Part shown: in pieces, positions 38,399 through 47,425 of the stretch
Position numbering within the stretch: the stretch's first letter is position 1
How the letters are laid out: each line of letters begins with the position of its first letter
Assembly: GCF_013314975.1 (NCBI RefSeq)
Contig: NZ_JABTYH010000001.1
Span: 186,001 to 250,000, forward strand
Reading direction: 5' to 3'
DNA from: Pseudarthrobacter oxydans
GTDB taxonomy: Bacteria; Actinomycetota; Actinomycetes; Actinomycetales; Micrococcaceae
DNA: 64,000 bases
Position numbers and translations under genes: made by a program
The notes under the pieces: model-generated
Told to the model about the DNA's origin: nothing
Databases searched by the model: none
What the model saw: only the letters and a program-made list of their open reading frames with translations

Positions 38399-40206
38399 AT
38401 GCCCGCCTCGAGAGCGCCAGTCCGGCCCGTGCCGGCGGAGAACTGGGCGTTGTGCAGCCGGGCGTAGTAGCTGTTGGCAGCCAGGAGGCTGTGGTGCGTG
38501 CCCTGCTCAACGATGCGTCCATGGTCCATGACCAGAATTAGATCAGCGTTGCGGATGGTGGACAAACGGTGGGCTATGACGAAGCTGGTCCTGCCCTGCC
38601 GCAGGCGCTGCATGGCCTGGCGGATCAGGAGCTCGGTCCTGGAGTCAACAGAACTCGTGGCTTCGTCCAGGATCAGGACCGCCCTGCCGGCCAGTTGCGC
38701 GCGGGCGATGGTGAGCAGTTGCCGCTGGCCCTGGCTCAGGGGTTCACCACCGTTTTCCAGGACTGTGTCGTAACCGCAGGGCAACGCCCTCACGAACCTG
38801 TCCACGTAACTGGCCTCCGCCGCCGCGGTAATGCAGCTCTCCGTTGCCCCCGGCCGGCCGTAGGCAATGTTTTCCCGGATGGTGCCGGCGAAGAGCCATG
38901 CATCCTGCAGCACTACCCCGAACTGCTCCCGGAGCCGGTCCCGGGACATGGCGGCAATGTCCGTCCCCCCCATGGTTATTCGGCCGGAGCCGGGCTCGTA
39001 GAACCGCATCAGGAGGTTCACCACTGTGGTCTTGCCCGCCCCCGTGTGCCCCACGATGGCCACCGTCTGGCCGGGCTCCACGGAAAAGGAGAGGTTGTGT
39101 ACTGCCGGGGCAGATTCCGGATAGCCGAAGGTGACGTCATTGAACTCGATGCGTCCGCCCGGCGGTACCGCTTTGGCCTCCGCGGGTTCCGGAGGATCCT
39201 CCTCCGTATCAAGGAGGGCAAAAACGCGCGCGGCGGAGGCCACGCAGGACTGGATAAGGTTCAGCATGCCGCCGATCTGTCCCACTGGCTGGGTGAAAAG
39301 CCTGCTGAACTGGATGAAAGCCTGGATCCCGCCGATGGTCATGGCGCCGGCGATGACCTGGAGGGCACCCACCACGGCCACGGCGATGTAGTTGAGGTTG
39401 GAGATCAGCACCATCAGGGGCTGCACCATACCGGCCGAGTACTGGGCTTTCGTGGCTGCGCGCGCAAGCCTGTCATTGCTCCGGCTGAAAGTCTCTGCGG
39501 CCTGGGCCTGGTGCCCGAAGGCCTTGATGACCTCGTGTCCTGAGACAAACTCCTCTACGTGCGCATTCAGCTCGCCGGTCTCCGTCCACTGCCCTGCGAA
39601 GTGTGCCTGCGAACGGCGGGCCACGAGAACGGTGATCAGGGTGGACAGCGGCACGGTGGCAATGGCGATCGCTGCGAGCAGGGGCGAGATCCAGAGCATC
39701 ATGGCCAGGGACCCGCACAGCATCAGGACGGACATGATCAACTGCGTCAGGAGCTGGTTCATGGCCTGGGCAATATTGTCGATGTCGTTCGTGGCACGGC
39801 TCAGGACGTCGCCCCGGGACCGTTCCCGGAAATAGGCGGACGGCAGCCGGTGCAGCTTGTCCTCCAGCGCAGCCCGCAGGCCGTACATGAGCCCCTGGAC
39901 GGAACGGGCCGTCAGCGCGCCCTGGATCCAGTTGAACAGTGAAGCAAGGACATACATCAGGGAAACGCCGGCCAGCAGGAAGCCAAGCCGCCCGTGGTCC
40001 AAAGCTCCCTGGAACACCCCTTCCACCACCACGTCCGTGGCGTCGCCCAGGTATTTCGGCGCCGCCACGTTGAGTCCCGCGAAGGCGCACGTGGCCGCCA
40101 CGGCGCCGAGCATGAAACGCCTGAACGGCCGCAGCCGGCCCAGGAGCCGTCCGGCCGTAGGCCAGAACTTTTCAGCCGCTCCGGGAGCTGCAGCCGGCGG
40201 CGTCAT
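38395..40206 (-). CDS. ABC exporter half-transporter, canonical Walker B
   Basis: 603-residue membrane-plus-ATPase protein. Six helices occupy about residues 30-330, and the ATPase domain follows with Walker A GHTGAGKTTV, signature LSQGQRQLL and Walker B VLILDEATSSVD with the catalytic Glu. Its partner upstream has Asp at that position, so the two should form a heterodimer with one working and one degenerate site. Multidrug or lipid export is the usual job of such pairs; the cargo is unknown. The start ATG overlaps the upstream stop by four bases. Confidence 0.9.
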   Translation of the reverse strand: MTPPAAAPGAAEKFWPTAGRLLGRLRPFRRFMLGAVAATCAFAGLNVAAPKYLGDATDVVVEGVFQGALDHGRLGFLLAGVSLMYVLASLFNWIQGALTARSVQGLMYGLRAALEDKLHRLPSAYFRERSRGDVLSRATNDIDNIAQAMNQLLTQLIMSVLMLCGSLAMMLWISPLLAAIAIATVPLSTLITVLVARRSQAHFAGQWTETGELNAHVEEFVSGHEVIKAFGHQAQAAETFSRSNDRLARAATKAQYSAGMVQPLMVLISNLNYIAVAVVGALQVIAGAMTIGGIQAFIQFSRLFTQPVGQIGGMLNLIQSCVASAARVFALLDTEEDPPEPAEAKAVPPGGRIEFNDVTFGYPESAPAVHNLSFSVEPGQTVAIVGHTGAGKTTVVNLLMRFYEPGSGRITMGGTDIAAMSRDRLREQFGVVLQDAWLFAGTIRENIAYGRPGATESCITAAAEASYVDRFVRALPCGYDTVLENGGEPLSQGQRQLLTIARAQLAGRAVLILDEATSSVDSRTELLIRQAMQRLRQGRTSFVIAHRLSTIRNADLILVMDHGRIVEQGTHHSLLAANSYYARLHNAQFSAGTGRTGALEAGI

Positions 40207-41963
40207 GCCGGTCCGTCCAGCGCCAGCTGCGAGTCTGCAATCTCCCGGTAGGTTGACGAAGTTTCCAGCAGCTCCAGGTGCGTACCCTGCGCCACCAGCC
40301 GTCCGCCGTCGAGGACCAAAATAAGGTCCGCGTTCTCGACGGCGGAGATCCGTTCCGCGACCACAATCACCGTGGCGTCAGTGAGCCGGGCTGCCAGCGC
40401 CTGCCGCAGCCTGGTGTCGGTGTCGTAGTCCAGGGCCGAAAAGCTGTCGTCGAACAGGTAGAGCGGACTCTTGCGGAGAAGGGCCCTCGTGATGCACAGC
40501 CGCTGGCGCTGGCCGCCGGAAAGATTCGTTCCGCCCTGGCCCACGGGCGTGGCAAGCCCCAGCGGCAGCTCACGCATGAACCGCATGGTCTGCGCTGCCT
40601 CAAGGGCATCCCATAACTCTTCATCCGTGGCATCCGGCGCTGCCATCCGGAGGTTGTCGGCAATGGTGCCCGAAAACAGGTGGGAGTGCTGGGGGACGAT
40701 CGACATGGCTGCGCGCAGGGTGTCCAGCGGCAGGTCCTTGATGTCCACACCATCCAGGCTGATGGTCCCGGCCGTGGAATCGAGGAACCGGGGAATCAGG
40801 TTGAGCAGTGTGGACTTACCACTGCCTGTAGAGCCCACGATGGCCGTGGTGGTTCCCGGCCCGGCAGTGAAGGTGATCTCCGCCAGGACTGGCTCTTCCG
40901 CGCCGGGATAGGAAAAACCCACCCGATTGAACTTCACAACACCCTTGGCGTCCTGCAGGAAGCCGCTGCCCGCCGTCCGTGGCCCGGCTCCGGTATCCTG
41001 CGGATCGCGTACCGACGGTTCAGTGGTGAGGACCGCTCCGATACGCTCCGCGCAGACTGCTGCCCGCGGCGCCGTCATCAGGACGTACATCGCCATCATG
41101 ATGGCCAGCAGGATTTGCAGGATATAGGCGATGAAGGCGGCCAGCGCCCCGATGTTCATCAGGCCCGCCTGGATCCGGTGGCCGCCCAGCCACACAACGG
41201 CCACGGAAGAAATGTTCACCACGAGCATGATCAGCGGCAGCATTCCTGCCACCAGGAGGGCTGACTGGAGATTGTTGGCCGTCAGGCTGCTGTTGGTCCG
41301 CGCGAAGCGCCGGACCTCGTGGTCCTGGCGGACGAAGGCACGGATGACATTGGCTCCCATGATCTGTTCGCGGAGGATGCCGCCGGCGCGGTCCAGGAGG
41401 TCCTGGCCCTCGCGGTAGAGGGGAATGAGGCGCCGCACGATGAGGTACATGATCAGCAGGAGCACCGGCACGATGACGATCACCACCGCAGACAGTGCCA
41501 CGTCCTGCTGGAGGGCAAGGACGATGCCGCCCAGGCCCATTGCCGGTCCCGCTACCAGCATGGTGAACACCAGCACGGAGAAGGCCTGGATCTGCTGGGT
41601 GTCATTGGTGGCCCGGGTGGTAAGGCTCTGGGTGCCGAAGGCTGCCACTTCCTGCGAGGACAGTGACTGGATCTTGGTAAAAATTTCGGCCCGAAGCTGG
41701 TGCCCGATCCTCATTGCCACCACGGCCGCCAGGTAGCCGGCCGCTATGGCAGCCGCTGCCTGGACGACGGCCACGGCCGCCATGACGGTGCCCAGGCCGG
41801 TGATGACCGCATTGTTGCCGGCCACGATCCCGTCGTCGATGATCGCGGCGTTGACCGTAGGCAGCATCAGCGTGGCGGCCGTCTGGACCAACTGGAGAAC
41901 AACGATGGCAACCACAGGGCCTTTGTGGGCCCCGAGCAGCCGCCTCATCAGTCCGATCAGCAA
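40203..41963 (-). CDS. ABC exporter half-transporter, degenerate Walker B
   Basis: 586-residue partner of the downstream exporter gene. It has six helices in about residues 15-310 and an ATPase domain with Walker A GSTGSGKSTLLNL and signature LSGGQRQRL. Walker B reads YLFDDSFSALD, with Asp in place of the catalytic Glu. That is the hallmark of the degenerate half in BmrC, TmrA and TM287-type pairs. The start is a TTG at 41963 with GGAGG four bases upstream; the ATG at 41948 is too far from it. First gene of the operon. Confidence 0.9.
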   Translation of the reverse strand: MLIGLMRRLLGAHKGPVVAIVVLQLVQTAATLMLPTVNAAIIDDGIVAGNNAVITGLGTVMAAVAVVQAAAAIAAGYLAAVVAMRIGHQLRAEIFTKIQSLSSQEVAAFGTQSLTTRATNDTQQIQAFSVLVFTMLVAGPAMGLGGIVLALQQDVALSAVVIVIVPVLLLIMYLIVRRLIPLYREGQDLLDRAGGILREQIMGANVIRAFVRQDHEVRRFARTNSSLTANNLQSALLVAGMLPLIMLVVNISSVAVVWLGGHRIQAGLMNIGALAAFIAYILQILLAIMMAMYVLMTAPRAAVCAERIGAVLTTEPSVRDPQDTGAGPRTAGSGFLQDAKGVVKFNRVGFSYPGAEEPVLAEITFTAGPGTTTAIVGSTGSGKSTLLNLIPRFLDSTAGTISLDGVDIKDLPLDTLRAAMSIVPQHSHLFSGTIADNLRMAAPDATDEELWDALEAAQTMRFMRELPLGLATPVGQGGTNLSGGQRQRLCITRALLRKSPLYLFDDSFSALDYDTDTRLRQALAARLTDATVIVVAERISAVENADLILVLDGGRLVAQGTHLELLETSSTYREIADSQLALDGPA

Positions 41964-42112
41964 CGTACCTCCACTCAGGTCAGTCAGCCGAGGGGGCAGC
42001 CGGCGGTAGCCTCTCCCCCATCAGCCACCCCGTTATTGTAAGCCAGATCACTTTCCACTGTTGTCACACCACGTGACTGCATTGTCGAGGTCCCCAAGCG
42101 GCTGGATCCTGG

Positions 42113-42892
42113 TCACGGGTTCTTGCGGCCCACCGCAAAAATCCTGCGGAAGGGATACACCGTGCCATGCCCGGTCTGTGGGTAGGCCTCCCGGAGCGCT
42201 GCTGCGTACTCCGCCTCGAACCCGGCGGCATCGGGCGCGGACAGGGCAGCCAGGACGGGGCGGAGCGCCGTGCCGCGGACCCACTCCAGGACAGCGTCCC
42301 TGCCTGGCAGGACCTGCTGGTAGGTGGTCTCCCAGGCATCGGCTGCATACCCGGCGTCGAGCAGGATGCGGAGGTAGTCCGCAGGCTCGCCCACCGACTC
42401 CCCGCCCCGCAGGACGCCGCCAAGTTGTGGCTCCCACGTCGCCGAGGCAGCCAGCCCGCGCATCAGTGCGTGGGACGGGGCATTGAAGTTCCCGGGAACC
42501 TGCAGGGCGAACCAGGCGCCGGGCCGGAGGGCATCCAGCCACGCACGCATCATCTCCTGGTGGCCCGGCACCCACTGGAGGGCGGCATTGCTCACCACCA
42601 CATCAGTCTCCGTGGAGGGCTTCCAGCCGGCGATGTCAGCCTGCTCGAAGCGCAGGCCCCCGCCTGCCCCGGTCAGCGCCGCCGCTTTGGCCAGCATCTC
42701 GGCAGAGGAGTCGACCCCCACCACGTCCGCGGAGGGCCAGCGCTCCGCCAGCGTCGCTGTCAGGTTTCCCGGCCCGCAGCCAAGGTCCACCACCTGTACC
42801 GGACGGTCCGCGTGGATCCTCCCCGTCAGATCGAAAAAGGGCCGATCCCGGTAATCGCCGAACTGGACGTATTTCGCCGGATCCCATTCCAT
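42113..42892 (-). CDS. Trans-aconitate 2-methyltransferase-like SAM methyltransferase
   Basis: 259-residue class I methyltransferase. The SAM motif VVDLGCGPGNLT is near residue 38, with VGVDSSAEML and later DVVVSNAALQWVPGHQ as in trans-aconitate methyltransferases. MEWDPAKYVQFGDYRDRPFFDL is the family N-terminus, which supports the ATG at 42892 with GGAG six bases upstream. The enzyme would methylate trans-aconitate, an inhibitor of aconitase; the substrate is by similarity only. It is divergent from the helicase. Confidence 0.85.
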   Translation of the reverse strand: MEWDPAKYVQFGDYRDRPFFDLTGRIHADRPVQVVDLGCGPGNLTATLAERWPSADVVGVDSSAEMLAKAAALTGAGGGLRFEQADIAGWKPSTETDVVVSNAALQWVPGHQEMMRAWLDALRPGAWFALQVPGNFNAPSHALMRGLAASATWEPQLGGVLRGGESVGEPADYLRILLDAGYAADAWETTYQQVLPGRDAVLEWVRGTALRPVLAALSAPDAAGFEAEYAAALREAYPQTGHGTVYPFRRIFAVGRKNP

Positions 42893-42975
42893 GTCCATCT
42901 CCACGTCTTGAAGCCGTCACGTCTACGGGCGAAGCCTAACCCGGGCCCGGCGGAAACCCGGGCCCGGCCGGGCAC

Positions 42976-42981
42976 TAAGCT
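42976..42981 (+). promoter_or_regulatory. -10 hexamer TAAGCT of the helicase gene
   Basis: TAAGCT ends 8 bases before the ATG at 42990, so the mRNA has no room for a ribosome-binding site. Confidence 0.5.
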
Positions 42982-42989
42982 GGAAATCA

Positions 42990-45533
42990 ATGAAACTCGT
43001 TGATCAGCTGACCCAACTTTCCGCCCCCAGCCTGCCTGCCGGCGTCGACCCCGATGACCTCTATACCCGGTTTGTGGAGTGGACAGAAAGCCGGGGACTT
43101 GCCCTGTATCCGGCACAGGACGAGGCCATCATGGAGCTGGCAACCGGGGCCAACGTCATTTTGGCGACGCCCACCGGGTCCGGGAAGTCCCTGGTGGCCA
43201 TCGCCGCCCACTTCCAGGCCATGGCCCAGGGCCGCCGCAGTTACTACACTGCGCCCATCAAGGCGCTGGTCTCCGAGAAGTTCTTTGCCCTGTGCGACAT
43301 CTTCGGTGCGGAGAACGTCGGGATGATCACGGGCGATTCCGGCGTGAACCAGGATGCCCCCATCATCTGCTGCACGGCGGAGATCCTGGCCAACACCGCA
43401 CTCCGCGAAGGGGCGGCCGCGGAGCTGGGGACCGTCATCATGGACGAGTTCCATTTCTACTCCGACCCGCAGCGCGGCTGGGCCTGGCAGGTGCCCCTGC
43501 TGGAGCTCCCGCAAGCACAGTTCCTCCTGATGTCTGCCACGCTGGGCGACGTCAGCCGGTTCGAGGAAGGCCTGACGCATCTGACCGGGCGGCCCACCAC
43601 CACGGTGAGTTCAGCCGAGCGGCCCATTCCGCTGCATTACTACTACCACGAGACGCCGGTCCACGAGACCCTGGAGGAACTGCTCTCCACCAAACAGGTG
43701 CCGGTGTACGTGGTGCACTTCAGCCAGATCGAAGCGATCGACCGCGCCCAGACCCTGATGAGCATCAACGTCTGCACCCGCGAGGAAAAGGACGCGATCG
43801 CCGAGCTGATCGCGAACTTCCGGTTCGCCGCCGGCTTCGGCAAGACGCTGAACCGGCTGGTCCGCCACGGCATCGGCGTGCACCACGCGGGGATGCTCCC
43901 CAAGTACCGCCGGCTGGTGGAACAACTCGCCCAGGCGGGGCTGCTGAAGGTCATTTGCGGCACTGACACCCTGGGGGTGGGCATCAACGTGCCCATCCGC
44001 ACCGTCCTCCTGACCGCCCTGAGCAAATACGACGGCGTCCGCACCCGCCTGCTTAACTCCCGTGAGTTCCACCAGATTGCGGGCAGGGCCGGCCGGGCCG
44101 GGTACGACACTGCCGGGACCGTGGTGGTCCAGGCACCCGAGCACGTGACCGAAAATGTGAAGGCCATGGCCAAGGCCGTCGCCAAATTCGGTGACGACCA
44201 GAAGAAGCTCCGCCAGGTGGTCAAGAGGAAGCCGCCGGAGGGGTTCGTGAGCTGGGGCGAACCAACGTTCAAACGGCTCGTCGAATCGGTGCCGGACCCG
44301 TTGACATCGAGTTTCACCGTGACCCACGCAATGCTGATGAACCTGATGGAACGCCCCGGCGACCCGTTCGCCGCTGCCCGCCGCCTGCTGACCGAAAACC
44401 ACGAGTCCAGGTCCTCCCAGCTGCAGCTCATGAAGAAGGCGCTGGGCATATACAGGGAGTTGCTCGCGGCGGAAGTCGTGGAACGGATCCCGGCCGACGA
44501 GCAGGGAGCGGATGGCCGCACGGTCCGGCTGACCGTGCATCTCCAGCCGAACTTCGCACTCAACCAGCCGCTGTCCCCCTTCGCACTTGCCGCCCTGGAA
44601 CTCCTGGACCCGGAGTCGCCGTCGTACGCCCTGGACGTTGTCTCCGTGATCGAGGCGACCCTGGAGAAGCCGCGCCAGATCCTCTCCGCCCAGCAGAAGA
44701 AGGCCCGCGGCGAAGCGGTGGCGGCCATGAAGGCGGACGGCATCGACTACGACCAGCGGATGGCCATGCTGGACAGCGTCACCTACCCCCAGCCCCTGGC
44801 GGAAATCCTGGGCGAAGCCTTCGAGGTGTACCGGAAGGCCGCGCCCTGGGTGGGGGACTTCGAGCTGGCGCCCAAGTCGGTGGTCCGGGACATGTACGAG
44901 CGCGCCATGAACTTCGGCGAGTTCGTCCAGTTCTACGGACTGGCCCGGTCGGAGGGCATCGTCCTGCGGTACCTCGCGGACGCCTTCAAGGCCCTCCGCC
45001 AGACTGTGCCGCAGGACATGCTCCGCGATGACCTGGAGGATCTCGTCGCGTGGCTCGGCGAGCTGGTCCGGCAGGTGGACTCCAGCCTCCTGGACGAATG
45101 GGAGGAACTTGCGTCCGGCCTGGCACCCACACCGCATGACGCTCCCCCGCCTCCCCCGCCGTCGCTCACGTCCAACATCCGGGCCTTCCGGGTGATGGTC
45201 CGCAACGAGATGTTCCGCCGCGTGGAACTCTTTGCGGACGAGGACGCGGCAGCGCTGGGCGAACTCGACGGCGCCGCAGGCTGGAACGCCGAGCGCTGGG
45301 AAGACGCCCTGGATGACTACTTCGACGAACACGACGACATCGGAACCGGGCCGGATGCCCGCGGACCGGCACTGCTCATCATCACCGAGGAACGGGACCA
45401 GTGGAAGGTACGGCAGATCTTCGACGATCCGGCCGGCAACCACGACTGGGGAATTTCCGCCGAGGTGGACCTGGCTGCCTCGGACGAAACCGGAACGGCT
45501 GTGATCAGGGTGACGGAGGTCAACCGGCTTTGA
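42990..45533 (+). CDS. Ski2-like DEAD/DEAH-box helicase with DUF3516 C-terminus
   Basis: 847-residue superfamily 2 helicase. Motif I ATPTGSGKS is near residue 60, motif II MDEF near 151, motif III SAT near 180, and motif VI QIAGRAGRAGYD near 360. The C-terminal half, rich in acidic and Pro stretches (APTPHDAPPPPPP), matches the DUF3516 region of actinobacterial homologues. Ski2-like relatives unwind RNA or DNA. The bacterial function is not established, and no exosome-like partner is nearby. It is transcribed alone from a leaderless promoter. Confidence 0.88.
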   Translation: MKLVDQLTQLSAPSLPAGVDPDDLYTRFVEWTESRGLALYPAQDEAIMELATGANVILATPTGSGKSLVAIAAHFQAMAQGRRSYYTAPIKALVSEKFFALCDIFGAENVGMITGDSGVNQDAPIICCTAEILANTALREGAAAELGTVIMDEFHFYSDPQRGWAWQVPLLELPQAQFLLMSATLGDVSRFEEGLTHLTGRPTTTVSSAERPIPLHYYYHETPVHETLEELLSTKQVPVYVVHFSQIEAIDRAQTLMSINVCTREEKDAIAELIANFRFAAGFGKTLNRLVRHGIGVHHAGMLPKYRRLVEQLAQAGLLKVICGTDTLGVGINVPIRTVLLTALSKYDGVRTRLLNSREFHQIAGRAGRAGYDTAGTVVVQAPEHVTENVKAMAKAVAKFGDDQKKLRQVVKRKPPEGFVSWGEPTFKRLVESVPDPLTSSFTVTHAMLMNLMERPGDPFAAARRLLTENHESRSSQLQLMKKALGIYRELLAAEVVERIPADEQGADGRTVRLTVHLQPNFALNQPLSPFALAALELLDPESPSYALDVVSVIEATLEKPRQILSAQQKKARGEAVAAMKADGIDYDQRMAMLDSVTYPQPLAEILGEAFEVYRKAAPWVGDFELAPKSVVRDMYERAMNFGEFVQFYGLARSEGIVLRYLADAFKALRQTVPQDMLRDDLEDLVAWLGELVRQVDSSLLDEWEELASGLAPTPHDAPPPPPPSLTSNIRAFRVMVRNEMFRRVELFADEDAAALGELDGAAGWNAERWEDALDDYFDEHDDIGTGPDARGPALLIITEERDQWKVRQIFDDPAGNHDWGISAEVDLAASDETGTAVIRVTEVNRL

Positions 45534-45564
45534 GCGGTCACACGCCGGAGCTGGAACCTGACGG

Positions 45565-45570
45565 TAAGCT
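45565..45570 (+). promoter_or_regulatory. -10 hexamer TAAGCT of the GNAT-peptidase pair
   Basis: TAAGCT ends 6 bases before the ATG at 45577, giving a leaderless start. Confidence 0.6.
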
Positions 45571-45576
45571 CGAACA

Positions 45577-46077
45577 ATGAGTGTAATCCGCCCCGCAACC
45601 CGGCAAGACGTACCCGCGATCCTTCGGATGATCCACGAACTGGCGCACTACGAAAAGGAGCCGGACGCCGTCCGGAACACACCGGAAATGCTCCAGGAAG
45701 TGCTGTTCGGCGAGAACCCGCGCGTGTTCGCAGCAATGGCGGAAAACGAGGCAGGGGAAGTCCAGGGTTTCGCACTCTGGTTCCTGAACTATTCCACCTG
45801 GGAAGGCGTGCACGGCATCTACCTGGAGGACCTCTACGTCAGCCCGGAGGCCCGCGGCGAAGGGCACGGAAAGGCCCTGCTCCAGCACCTTGCAGCCACC
45901 GCCGTGGACAACGGATACGCCAGGGTGGAATGGAGCGTCCTGGACTGGAACGAGCCCTCCATCAACTTCTACCGCAGCCTGGGTGCCAGGCCCATGGACG
46001 GCTGGTCCACGTTCCGGCTCACCGGCCAGGCGCTCGAACAGTTCGGCAGTGCCGTCCCGGCCCGCGCCAATGGCTGA
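45577..46077 (+). CDS. GNAT acetyltransferase, diamine N-acetyltransferase-like
   Basis: 166-residue acetyltransferase. The acetyl-CoA loop is ARGEGHGKALL, preceded by LEDLYVSPEARG and followed by WSVLDWNEPSINFYRSLGA, the pattern of spermidine/thialysine acetyltransferases. It would acetylate a small polyamine-like or amino compound; the exact acceptor is not known. It is the first of a two-gene unit and overlaps the iminopeptidase by eight bases. Confidence 0.87.
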   Translation: MSVIRPATRQDVPAILRMIHELAHYEKEPDAVRNTPEMLQEVLFGENPRVFAAMAENEAGEVQGFALWFLNYSTWEGVHGIYLEDLYVSPEARGEGHGKALLQHLAATAVDNGYARVEWSVLDWNEPSINFYRSLGARPMDGWSTFRLTGQALEQFGSAVPARANG

Positions 46078-47425
46078 CGCACGGATGCCGGCTCCGGCCG
46101 GCCCGACGGTCCGGGTCCAGCACGAGGTAAGGGCACGGCACGAGTTCCGTGGCATGCGCACCGCTGAACACTTCTTCAGGGTGCCGCTGGACCACTTCGG
46201 CGGCTCCCCCGGCGGCGAAACCATCACCGTTTTTGCCCGGGAGTACGTCTCGGCCGCGCACTCCGAGGAACAGGCTGCGGAGCTTCCGTGGCTGCTTTTC
46301 CTCCAGGGCGGCCCGGGCGGCCGGGGCAACAGGTTCGGATCCCTGGGCGGCTGGAGCAAGGCGGCCGCGAGGGACTTCCGAATCCTGATGCTGGACCAGC
46401 GGGGCACCGGCCTCTCCTCGCCCATTGACCGCACCACGCTTCCGCTGCGCGGACCGGCCGCGGCCCAGGCAGCCTACCTGGAACATTTCCGGGCCGATTC
46501 CATCGTGGCCGACGCCGAGCTGGTCCGGGATGCCCTGGGGGCGGACCCGTGGACGGTGTACGGGCAGAGCTACGGCGGCTTTTGTGCCCTGACCTACCTG
46601 TCCTTTGCCCCGCAGGGCCTTCGGGAAGTACTGGTCACCGGCGGCCTTGCGCCCCTGGCCGGCCCGGCCGACGACGTCTACCGCGCCACATTCCAGCGGG
46701 TGGCCGCCCGGAACGCCGAGTACTTCGCCTGGTACCCGGAGGACCGTGCCGCGGTTGAACGGATTGCCCGCCACCTGCGGCACACCACGGAATACCTGCC
46801 CGACGGCGGTCCGCTCACCGTGGAGCGCTTCCAGATGGTGGGGGCTTTCCTCGGCGGCAACACCAGGGTGGACAGCCTGCACCACCTGCTGGAGGATGCG
46901 TTCACGGAAACCGCCGCAGGCCCACGGCTTTCCGACGCCTTCCTGGACCAGTTGCAGGGCATCGTGTCCCGCCGCTCCAATCCCCTCTACGCGCTGATGC
47001 ACGAGTCCATCTACGGCCAGGGGCAGGCCACCGGCTGGGCGGCCTGGCGCGTCCTGGACGAGTATCCGGAATTCAAGCCTGACGCGGAGCCGCTGCTCCT
47101 GACCGGCGAAATGGTCTATCCCTGGTATTTCGAGCAGGACCCGGCCCTTCAGCCCCTCCGGGGGGTGGCGGAACTGCTGGCCGCCAAAGATGACTGGAAA
47201 CAGCTCTACGATCGCGGGCAGCTGGCAGCCAACACGGTTCCGGTGGCCGCCGCCGTCTACTCGGACGATATCTATGTGGACCGGAAACTGTCCCTGGAAA
47301 CGGCGTCCGCCGTCCGCGGGCTGCAGGTGTGGGAGTCGGGGGACTTCCACCATGACGGCATCGCCGACGACGGGGAAGGGATCTTCGCCCGGCTCCTGGG
47401 CATGGCACGGTCAGGCGGCCGCTGA
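46070..47425 (+). CDS. Proline iminopeptidase-like alpha/beta hydrolase (family S33)
   Basis: 451-residue hydrolase of the actinobacterial long S33 type. FLQGGPGGRGNRFGS forms the oxyanion region, and LMLDQRGTGLSSP and the nucleophile elbow YGQSYGGFCAL are in order. A late DIYVDRKLS segment and GDFHHDGIADDG supply the likely Asp and His. There is no signal peptide, so it is cytoplasmic. It would release N-terminal proline or a similar residue from short peptides. The ATG overlaps the GNAT gene; the 3' end overlaps the MFS gene by 15 bases head-on. Confidence 0.87.
   Translation: MADARMPAPAGPTVRVQHEVRARHEFRGMRTAEHFFRVPLDHFGGSPGGETITVFAREYVSAAHSEEQAAELPWLLFLQGGPGGRGNRFGSLGGWSKAAARDFRILMLDQRGTGLSSPIDRTTLPLRGPAAAQAAYLEHFRADSIVADAELVRDALGADPWTVYGQSYGGFCALTYLSFAPQGLREVLVTGGLAPLAGPADDVYRATFQRVAARNAEYFAWYPEDRAAVERIARHLRHTTEYLPDGGPLTVERFQMVGAFLGGNTRVDSLHHLLEDAFTETAAGPRLSDAFLDQLQGIVSRRSNPLYALMHESIYGQGQATGWAAWRVLDEYPEFKPDAEPLLLTGEMVYPWYFEQDPALQPLRGVAELLAAKDDWKQLYDRGQLAANTVPVAAAVYSDDIYVDRKLSLETASAVRGLQVWESGDFHHDGIADDGEGIFARLLGMARSGGR

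Noticed and set aside
43611..45443. A 610-codon open frame on the minus strand opposite the helicase
   Set aside because: Antisense to the helicase motifs, with no recognisable domain or promoter.
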